Part shown: positions 1 to 11,100 of the stretch, in pieces
Layout of the letters: each line of letters opens with the position of its first letter
Numbering within the stretch: position 1 is the first letter of the stretch
Source: DASWIG01 sp965371445
GTDB lineage: Bacteria; Acidobacteriota; Thermoanaerobaculia; Multivoradales; J023
Length of the DNA: 64,000 bases
NCBI GenBank assembly: GCA_965371445.1
Contig: CBDUYN010000009.1
Span: 1-64,000 of the forward strand
Reading direction: 5' to 3'
The notes under the pieces: generated by a model
Seen by the model: only the letters and a program-made list of their open reading frames with translations
Told to the model about the DNA's origin: nothing
The model's database searches: none
Translations under genes and position numbers: made by a program

Positions 1-64
1 GGCGTCAGGAATAACCCCCCGCCTAGTGGTGGACAGACTAAGACAAGTTCAGGTAACTATGCAG

Positions 65-82
65 GGCTCGCGATGGCGAGCC
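65..82. other. Short perfect hairpin near left edge
   Basis: GGCTCGC and GCGAGCC form a 7-bp perfect stem around a 4-nt loop. It lies further downstream of the sigma-54 regulator in its reading direction. There is no clear T-run on either side, so a terminator role is only possible. Nothing else was recognised in 1-110. Confidence 0.3.
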
Positions 83-114
83 TGGTACGCAACGTCCTCG
101 GGACCTAAGAAGGA

Positions 115-249
115 AAGGCGCCGGAAGCGCCAACCCTTGATGTCCATCCTGATGTTCAGACGCTTCCGGCGGGCATTTAGCTGTCCGTTATACGCCAGGG
201 CCATGCCGCCGGTTTCAGTCGGAACGAAAGACAACGGATTCCGCGCGAA
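115..249 (-). repeat. Dispersed ~115-135 bp element, copy 1
   Basis: Near-identical to 17416-17550: about four differences over the 115-bp core (115-230), then weaker similarity to about 249. Read leftward, the sequence holds an 11-bp inverted repeat (CGCCGGAAGCG ... CGCTTCCGGCG, about 30-nt loop). The right arm is itself part of a compact hairpin, GGCGC-TTCC-GGCGCC, which here is followed by a T/C-rich run. The element lies about 30 bp past the stop codon of the sigma-54 regulator, on the same strand, so it would be transcribed as its 3' UTR. It also carries an open frame starting MALAYNGQLNARRK that is kept in both copies. It may be a terminator-like REP, a structured RNA or a remnant of a mobile element. 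Confidence 0.8.
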
Positions 250-278
250 TAGCTCCAACGAGCCCAGCCCGGGCCGGC

Positions 279-1808
279 TCAGCTCATGCCGAGCCTTTTC
301 ATCTTGTTGATCATCGTCGTCAAGGGGATGTCCAGGATCCTCGCCGCGGCGGACTTGTTGCCACTGGTCATGTCGAGCACGTTCCGGATGTGACTCCTGA
401 TCACCCTGTCGAGGCGCAGGTCCGCGGCCTCGCAGGCGCCATGGCGCAGAGTGGCCGCCGTCTCGGCGTTGCCGCCGTCCGGCAGCCAACCGCGAAGAAC
501 GCGGCCGGCGCGCGGCTCCTCCCGGCGGAACGTGGCGACGAAGCGAAAGACCAGGTTGCGCAGATCCCGGACGTTTCCCGGAAAGTCGTGGCCGGAGAGC
601 ATCTCGTGCAGAGCCGTGTGGATACACCTCCCGCCGTTCGCCTCGCGGCAACCCTGACAATCCCCATGGCCGCTCAGGTTCTCACCTGCCCCGCTTCCGG
701 GACACGCCTTCTTCAGGAAAAAGTCCGCCAGCAGATCGAGGTCCTCTTCCCGCTCGCGAAGCGGCGGCACGCGAACCTGCAAGACGTTGAGCCGATCGTA
801 GAGGTCATTACGAAACTTCCCCTCGGCGATCAGCCGCTCCAGGTCCTGGTTCGTAGCGGCGATGACCCGCACGTCGACCTTCGCGGGCTCGTCGCAACCG
901 ACCCGGCGGACTTCACCGTGGTCCAGAACGCGCAGCAGATGGGCTTGAACCCTCGCCGGCATGTCGCCGATCTCGTCGAAGAAAAGCGACCCCTGGTGAG
1001 CCGACCGGAAAAGCCCCGCGCGAACCACGTTCGCTCCGGTGAAAGCGCCCCCGACGTGACCGAACAGCTCGTCGGCGGCCAAATCCTCGGTGAACGTGGC
1101 ACTGTTGACCGGCACGAACGGCTTGTCGCGCCGGCGGCCGAAGTAGTGGACGGCGTAGGCCGCCAGCTCCTTGCCGCTCCCCCTCTCTCCGCGGATCAGG
1201 ACAGGGCTTGACGAGTCGGAAGCAATCTGTTTCAAGAGGCCTTCCAGGAGGAGATACTGCCGGCTCCGACCCACAGGATGGATGTCAAGACCCACCGCAC
1301 CCGCATGCTGGCTGAGCAAGAGGCGGTCGAGGAGAAGGCCGGCGAGAAGGCCAAGCTCCGACAACATGAGCCGGTGCCTCGCGGAAAAAGCCCGCAGCGA
1401 GGTGGCCTCGACCTGGAGCTTGCCCCGAACGGCTCCTCCACACCGCAAGGGAACGCAGACCAAGGATCGGCTCTCACGGAAGAAGAAGCCTTCGTCGCCC
1501 GACGGCGACGAGCCCTTGCAATACAGGCAGACGGGCTCGTCGCCGTCCGCGAGAGCGGCGAGATCGGCGCCGGGTGTCTCCCGCGCCAACTCGCTCCTCC
1601 GGGTCCCCCCGACAGCTCTGAAATGCCAGAAGTCCTGACCGCTCTCGGGGGCCCGGAAGCAGACAGCCCCTCCGGCATCCGCGGAGGTGCCCTCGAGCGC
1701 GGCATCCAGGACGGCTTCCTGGATCTCCCCCAGCGCCACAGCCGGCGAAGCCGCCAGTGAGAACAGGTCAACCCAGACTTCTTCCGGAACTACGTACGTA
1801 TCCCCCAT
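279..1808 (-). CDS. Sigma-54-dependent transcriptional activator (GAF-AAA+-Fis)
   Basis: Bacterial enhancer-binding protein of about 509 residues. The first ~165 residues look like a GAF-type sensor. The central AAA+ domain has Walker A GERGSGKE, the sigma-54 contact loop GAFTGA, Walker B LFFDEIGDMP and an R-finger region (VRVIAATNQDL). The C-terminus ends in a Fis-type helix-turn-helix (GNKSAAARILDIPLTTM). A CPGSGAG...CQGC...C stretch between AAA+ and HTH is cysteine-rich and could bind metal (inference). I chose the second ATG at 1808 because GGGAG precedes it by six bases; the ATG at 1823 has no clear ribosome site. It is divergent from the copper oxidase gene at 2250, which has a sigma-54 promoter, so it is probably that gene's activator. 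Confidence 0.93.
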   Translation of the reverse strand: MGDTYVVPEEVWVDLFSLAASPAVALGEIQEAVLDAALEGTSADAGGAVCFRAPESGQDFWHFRAVGGTRRSELARETPGADLAALADGDEPVCLYCKGSSPSGDEGFFFRESRSLVCVPLRCGGAVRGKLQVEATSLRAFSARHRLMLSELGLLAGLLLDRLLLSQHAGAVGLDIHPVGRSRQYLLLEGLLKQIASDSSSPVLIRGERGSGKELAAYAVHYFGRRRDKPFVPVNSATFTEDLAADELFGHVGGAFTGANVVRAGLFRSAHQGSLFFDEIGDMPARVQAHLLRVLDHGEVRRVGCDEPAKVDVRVIAATNQDLERLIAEGKFRNDLYDRLNVLQVRVPPLREREEDLDLLADFFLKKACPGSGAGENLSGHGDCQGCREANGGRCIHTALHEMLSGHDFPGNVRDLRNLVFRFVATFRREEPRAGRVLRGWLPDGGNAETAATLRHGACEAADLRLDRVIRSHIRNVLDMTSGNKSAAARILDIPLTTMINKMKRLGMS

Positions 1809-1936
1809 TTCGCTCTCCCTCATGCTTGCCGGCTCCCCACTGCCGGACGACCATTAGCTGACTCGTCATTCATTGACGCGGAAGGTTGACCAGACAAGCT
1901 TCCGGCCGGCCTGTCAGCCTTCCGGACTTCCACATT

Positions 1937-1952
1937 TGGTAACAGGTTACCA
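1937..1952. promoter_or_regulatory. Perfect dyad, candidate activator binding site
   Basis: TGGTAAC-AG-GTTACCA is a perfect palindrome with 7-bp arms and a 2-bp spacer, in relatively AT-rich surroundings. It lies about 87 bp upstream of the -24 element at 2039, where an enhancer-binding protein would be expected to dock. Binding by the protein encoded at 279-1808 is inferred from position. Confidence 0.6.
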
Positions 1953-2038
1953 CATACGGAAACAAAGTCTACCACCTGCGCAGTCCCCGAACGCCGGCTC
2001 GTCATGGTAGCGGCGCCGTCACGGGCCTGCCAGCCACG

Positions 2039-2054
2039 TGGCACACCTCTTGCA
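2039..2054 (+). promoter_or_regulatory. Sigma-54 (-24/-12) promoter
   Basis: TGGCACACCTCTTGCA matches the established sigma-54 consensus TGGCACG-N4-TTGC(A/T) at every defined position except one (A instead of G at position 7), with correct GG-to-GC spacing. Transcription should start near 2066, leaving a leader of about 185 nt before the oxidase start codon. A sigma-54 activator gene is divergently adjacent. Confidence 0.85.
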
Positions 2055-2092
2055 TAAAGGCGGGACGAAGGAAGAGAGAGGTGCTGCCTGAC

Positions 2093-2112
2093 GTGACGAT
2101 CCGTCTCGTCAC
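2093..2112 (+). promoter_or_regulatory. Leader hairpin in the predicted 5' UTR
   Basis: GTGACGA and TCGTCAC form a perfect 7-bp stem with a 6-nt loop, about 30 nt after the predicted start of transcription and 140 nt before the oxidase start codon. It could act as an RNA structure or as a DNA dyad. No known riboswitch was recognised. Confidence 0.4.
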
Positions 2113-2249
2113 GGGTCCGGGAAAACCCCTCGAAATCTCAAGCTCGAAACGGCAAACTATGGTGGAGACACCTATGCCGACGAGTAGAGACGTTCTGAAG
2201 ACCGATGCGAACCTAAGTGCTTCCAAATGGCCTGAAAGGAGACCAGAAC

Positions 2250-5996
<3,747 letters not shown>

Positions 5997-6061
5997 CGGC
6001 GATCGGTAGCCAGGTCTCGTGCCCGCCCTGGAAACGAGGTAGGTACGAAGACTGGATGGAA

Positions 6062-6089
6062 GGCGGCGAGCACCTCGGTGCTCGCCGCC
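6062..6089. terminator. Strong hairpin between oxidase and Sco fusion gene
   Basis: A perfect 13-bp stem (GGCGGCGAGCACC / GGTGCTCGCCGCC) closes a 2-nt loop, 66 bp after the oxidase stop and 45 bp before the next start codon. There is no T-run, so it may be a partial terminator, an RNA stabiliser or a processing signal that sets the ratio of the two products. Confidence 0.55.
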
Positions 6090-6133
6090 CTTGACCGACG
6101 ATCTCACGAACCTGAGCTCCAAAGGAGAAGTCC

Positions 6134-7498
6134 ATGCAGATAAGAAAAGCGGTGATCGCCCTGCTCCTCTGCGCGAGTGCCCCGGCGTTCGGGAGCTCGC
6201 GGTGGGGCGCCGACTACTTTCCGAACGTCCCCCTGGTCACCCACGAAGGGGAGTCCGTCCGCTTCTTCGACCTCATCAAAGACAAGGTGGTGGTCGTCAA
6301 CTTCATCTACACCGTATGTCCGGACACCTGCCCGCTGGAGACGGCGCGGCTGGCGCGGGTGCAGCGGATCCTGGGAGACCGCGTCGGCCAGGACATCTTC
6401 ATGTACTCGATTACGATCGACCCGAAAAACGACACGCCGGAGGTGCTCGCGAAGTACAGAAAGAGGTTCCGGGCTCAGCCAGGCTGGACGTTTCTGACGG
6501 GAAAGGAGTCGGACATCACGCTACTGCGCAAGAAGCTGGGACTCTACATCGAAGAGATCCAGGACGGCTCCAACAACCACAACGTGAACCTCATCATCGG
6601 CAATCAGGCCACGGGCCAGTGGATGAAGCGCTCGCCGTTCGAGAACCCCTATGTGTTGGCCACACAGATCGGCAGCTGGCTCACCGGCTGGGAGAGGCCC
6701 CCGGAAGCCGACCTCGACTATGCGGACGCCCCGGAAGTGCGAAACATCTCCCAGGGGGAGCACCTGTTTCGCACTCGCTGTGTTACCTGCCACACCATCG
6801 GAGATGGTGAGGAAGGTCTGGCGCCGGGACTCGTGGGGCCCGACCTTTTTGGGGTGATGAAGAAGCGGGATCGGGCGTGGCTTGAGCGCTGGATCGCTGT
6901 CCCGGACCAGATGCTGGAGGAGAGAGACCCCATCGCGATGGGGCTCTATGCCAAGTACGACAATGTGCCTATGCCCAACATGCGCTTGAGCAAGGTCGAT
7001 GTGGCAGACGTGCTCCGCTACATCGGTAGCGAGAGCCGCAGAGTGCAAATGCAAGAAGCACGAGCACGACGTGCACGTAGGGGCACTTCTGTGGCCTCCG
7101 CACCGGTCTCCGACGCTCCAGCCGTGCCCTCTGGCGACGCGGTAGCGATCATGAACGCATGGATTCGTGAAGCGCATCCCGATGCGCCGGTGAATGCGGG
7201 GTACATGACGCTGGTCAACGTGGGCTCCGAAGACGTGACGCTCGTCAAGCTCGAGAGTCCGGCGTTCGAGAAGGTCGAGCTCCATGAAATGGCGATGGTC
7301 GATGGCCTGATGAAGATGCGTGAGCTCACCGAGGTGGTCGTTCCGGCAGGTGGCCAAGCCCGCTTCGAGCCGGGTGGCAGCCATCTGATGCTGAAGGGCC
7401 CTGAGCGGCACCTGACCGAGGGTCAGACGGTAGATCTGACCTTGACCTTTCGATCCGGCAGAGAACAGACGGTCTCCGTCAGGGTGGCCGACCAGTAA
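6134..7498 (+). CDS. Sco1-cytochrome c-PCu(A)C fusion copper chaperone
   Basis: A 454-residue exported protein with a signal peptide (AVIALLLCASAPAFGSS). Residues ~20-190 are a Sco1/SenC thioredoxin-like domain with the copper motif CPDTC and a downstream histidine (NNHNVNLIIG). Residues ~205-300 are a cytochrome c domain with haem motif CVTCH and a likely axial Met in PMPNM. Residues ~330-454 are a PCu(A)C-type Cu(I) chaperone with HEMAMVDGLMKM and SHLML, the His/Met spacing of that family. Sco and PCu(A)C proteins are known to deliver copper to oxidases; here both are joined through a haem domain. The start follows AAAGGAGA. It lies 137 bp after the multicopper oxidase in the same direction, suggesting joint copper delivery and electron transfer (inference). 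Confidence 0.93.
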   Translation: MQIRKAVIALLLCASAPAFGSSRWGADYFPNVPLVTHEGESVRFFDLIKDKVVVVNFIYTVCPDTCPLETARLARVQRILGDRVGQDIFMYSITIDPKNDTPEVLAKYRKRFRAQPGWTFLTGKESDITLLRKKLGLYIEEIQDGSNNHNVNLIIGNQATGQWMKRSPFENPYVLATQIGSWLTGWERPPEADLDYADAPEVRNISQGEHLFRTRCVTCHTIGDGEEGLAPGLVGPDLFGVMKKRDRAWLERWIAVPDQMLEERDPIAMGLYAKYDNVPMPNMRLSKVDVADVLRYIGSESRRVQMQEARARRARRGTSVASAPVSDAPAVPSGDAVAIMNAWIREAHPDAPVNAGYMTLVNVGSEDVTLVKLESPAFEKVELHEMAMVDGLMKMRELTEVVVPAGGQARFEPGGSHLMLKGPERHLTEGQTVDLTLTFRSGREQTVSVRVADQ

Positions 7499-7581
7499 CC
7501 TTCCTATCTCCCCGCTGGGCCGGCCCGAGATCCTCTTCGAAGGCTTCGAGCCCGGCGGCTGGTGCGTGACGTCCTCGCCTT

Positions 7582-8010
7582 CTAGGTGCGCGCGGCGGCC
7601 AGCCGGCGCCCTCGGGACGCCGCCGGCGCCACCAGCGCCCCGAGCGTGGTGATCGGAAGCGCTTTCATGGCGAACTCGTACTGCCGCTCGAAGATGTCGC
7701 GGCGGTCACCGTCGAAGCCCACGATCATGCCGCCGGTGATCATGATGCCGTAGTCGTAGAACTTCTGGATCTGCTCGTAGAGGCTCCCGGTGAGGTTCTG
7801 ACGCTTCTTGGAGAGCTTCAGGCTCTCCTTGTTGGGGGTCTCGATACCGATGAAGACGTTGATCAGCCCCGCCCGGGCACACAGCTCCAGGAGCATGTCG
7901 GCGATCCCCTCCTCCATGCGCTGGCGTAGAGGATCCGGGTTGCCGGTGGCGAATCGCCACCCGGCGTCGGCGAAGTCGAAGGGTTTGAAGATGCCATGGC
8001 TCCCCCTCGA
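7582..8010 (-). pseudogene. Radical SAM / B12-binding protein remnant
   Basis: The leftward frame reads GWRFATGNPDPLRQRMEEGI... then LINVFIGIETPNKESLKLS and GIMITGGMIVGFDGD, which is the C-terminal half of the radical-SAM core found in B12-binding radical SAM proteins (the DUF4070 type). The start ATG at 7917 gives only 111 residues, and the matching frame can be followed upstream to about 8010. The SAM-cluster Cys motif, the B12 domain and the C-terminal domain are absent; the family is about 450-500 residues long. This is a broken relic, not a small functional gene. Confidence 0.7.
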
Positions 8011-8197
8011 AACGTCCTGACGCCGGAGAGGGCGGACTTCGGTTGTCGTTCCAGATGTCGAGTGAGGAAGTATTCTACCAGGGGTCCGGTGCCGCCGTCA
8101 ACGACCCGGCCCGACTTCGTCATCGATCTTTGGTGGCCGCGCGGAGCGCTTCCTCACCCACGGGGAGCGAGAGTCTTGCCGTTGGAAGCTGCCATGT

Positions 8198-11100
8198 CTA
8201 CCCCCTGTTGCGGACCTCCACGGTGACTTCGGCGCTCGAAACGCTGCAGCCGGTGCCGGCACCGTCGTCGACTTTCAGCGTCACGGTGTAGGTCCCCGCT
8301 CTGGTGAAGACGTGGCGCACCCGGGCACCGACGGCGTTCGTCCCGTCGCCGAAGTCCCACGAATAGGTCAGCGGATCGCCGTCCGCGTCCGACGAGGACG
8401 TGGCGTCGAAGACCAGCGCGTCGTGGGCGCCGCCGACGAAGGTCTGGCGGTCGCCTCCGGCGACGGCCACCGGCGAGGTGTTGACCCGTACCGGCACGGT
8501 GGCGCGCTGCGTGCGGCAGCTCGCCGACGAGTCGTCGGTCACGGCGAGCGTCACCTCGTAGGTCCCGGTCGCCGTGTAGGCGTGGCTCACCTGGGCGCCG
8601 TCGGCGCTGCCGCCGTCGCCGAAGTCCCAGGCGTAGGCGGTGATCTCGCCGTCGACGTCGGCCGAAAGCGAGCCGTCGAAGGCAACGTCCTCGCCGGCAC
8701 AGACCGTGCGCGCCGGACCCGGATGCGGCACCGGCAGCCGGTTGACGGTGAGCGCCTGGGTCACGGTCGCCCGGCTGTTCGAGACGCCGCGGCCGTCGTC
8801 GGCCGTGAGGCTCAGCTGGTAGACCCCCGGGGCCGCGTAGGCGTGGCCGGCCGACGCTCCCTCGGAGCTCGCGCCGTCGCCGAAGTCCCAGGCGTAGGCG
8901 GTGATCGCCCCGTCGGCGTCGCCCGAGGCCGAGGCGTCGAAACGCACCTCCTCGTCGACGCAGCCGGCCTCCGGCGCCGTCAAAACCGGATTCGGGGCCG
9001 CGTTGACCTCGATCCGGACCGTGTCGCGGGTCCGGTTGTTCGAGACGTTCGTCGAGTCGACGACGTCGAGCGTCACGTCGTAGCGGCCGCTCTCGGCGAA
9101 ACGGTGCCGCACCTCGAAGCCGGTCGCCGTCTCGCCGTCGTGGAAGTCCCACTCGTAGGCCGTGATCTCGCCGTCGGCGTCCTTGGATCCCGCCGCGGTC
9201 AGGGTGACGGGGTCCATCACACCGACGACGCGGTCCTCGCCCGCCACGGCCACCGGCGTCGCGTTGGCGTGGACGTAGCTGACGGTCGAGGCGCTCCGGC
9301 AGAGGCTCTCGCCGGCGGTCGCGACGGTGAGCGTCACCTCGTAGCGGCCCGGCTCCTTCCAGGCATGGCTCGCCGCCGATCCGGTCGCCGTTGCCCCGTC
9401 GCCGAAGTCCCACTGGTAGGAGACGACCTGGCGCCCCGAGCCCGACGAGCCCGAGCCGGCGAAGTCGACGCTCTGGTCCGTCGCCACGACCGGCGGCGCC
9501 TCGAAAAACGGCACCGGCCCCGAGAGCACGGTCAAGGTGGCCTCGTCGGAGTGGGTGTTGTCGCAGTCGCCGATCTCGTCGCCGGTGATCGTCAGCACCA
9601 CCTCGTAGGTCCCGGGCTCGTTGAAGACGTGGACCGGAGTGGCCCCGGCGCCGGTCTCGCCGTCGCCGAAGTCCCAGTCGTAGGCGTTGACCACGCCGTC
9701 GGAAAAGTCCTGCGACGCGGAGCCGTCGAAGGGCACCGCCACGTGGGTGCAGGCGGTGCGGTCCTCCCCGGCGACGGCCACCGGCGACTGGGCCACCCGC
9801 ACGACGGTCTGGGCGACGCTCGTGTCGCACTGCTCCAGGGCCGAGTCGTCATTGACCGTCAGGGTGACCTGGCAGACGCCGCCCTTGAGGTACGTCTTGG
9901 TGGGATTCAACCCTTCCCCGGTCTCGCCGTCGCCGAAGTCCCAGCGGTAGCGCAGGAGCCCGCCTTCCGGGTCGCGCGAGCCGGCCCCGGTGAAGAGCAC
10001 CGGATCGCCGGAGCAGACCGAGCGCTCGCCGCCCGGGTCGGCCGACGGCGGATCGTTGATCGTCACCGTCATGGCGGCGGTGTGGGTGCTGTTTTGGAGG
10101 CCGCGGCCGTCGTCGACGCTGAGCACCACCGGGTAGCTGCCGCCCTCGGGATACGTGTGGGCGACGCGGACGCCGGTCACCGCCGGCGAGCCGTCGCCGA
10201 AGTCCCAGCGGTAGCTCAGGGGATGGCCGTCCGGGTCGGCGGAGGCGCTGGCGTCGAAGGCGATCGTCGTGTCGCAGCCCCCGACGTCGTCGCCGGGCAC
10301 CGCCCGCGGCGGATGGTTGACCTCGATCGTGACCTCGTCTTCGGCGCGGGCGTTCATCGCGCCGCTCGAATCGACCACGGTGAGGCGGGCGGTGTAGATG
10401 CCCGGGCTTTCGAAGGTGTGCCGCGCCACGGCCGAGGAGGCGAGCTCCATGGCCGGGCCGCTCCCGGCCGGGCCGGAACCGTTGCGCAGCTCCCAGAGAT
10501 AGGACGAGATGCTGTCGTCGGGGTCGTAGGAACGGCGGCCGTCGAAGACGACTTCGTCACCGGGAGCGGCGGCAAGCGTCGGACCGGCGACGGCCCGCGG
10601 CGCCTGGTTGACCCGCACCGTCAGCTCGTCGTAGCCGGTCGCGTTCTCGTGTCCGGTCGTGTCGTGGACCGTGAGGCGCACGGTGTAGAGGCCTGGCTTC
10701 TCGAAGGCGTGGCGCACCGCCGGACCCGACGCCGTCGCACCGTCGCCGAAGTCCCAGGCGAAGCTCGCGATGCCGCCGTCGGGATCGACGGAGCCGGCAC
10801 CGTCGAAGGCGAGCTCCTGGCCCGGCGCCGCGATCCGGTCGGCGCCGGCGTCGGCGATCGGCAACGCGTTGACGATCACCCACAGGGCGTCGGTGTCGAA
10901 GCGCGAGGAGGTCGGCGAGTCGTCGGTCACGGTGAGCTGGGCCTCGTAGGTGCTGGGATGCTTGTAGACGTGGACCGGCGACGCCTCCGACGAGGTCTTG
11001 CCGTCGCCGAAGTCCCAGGCGTAGGCGGTGACCCTGCCGTCGTCGTCGGTCGAGGCCGTGCCGTCGAAGCGCACCTCGCTCGCCGTCACCCACTGGTCCT

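Larger units (their letters stand above)
1824..2249. other. Divergent regulatory region
   Basis: Gene-free stretch between the leftward sigma-54 activator and the rightward multicopper oxidase. It holds a perfect dyad at 1937-1952, a sigma-54 promoter at 2039-2054 and a leader hairpin at 2093-2112, each listed separately. The dyad-to-promoter distance of about 100 bp is typical for an upstream activating sequence. I see no convincing ORF here. Confidence 0.75.

Noticed and set aside
115..249. Integron attC site
   Set aside because: A GTTATAC-like core and internal stems invited the idea, but the matching inverse core is not conserved in copy 2, and no integrase is seen.
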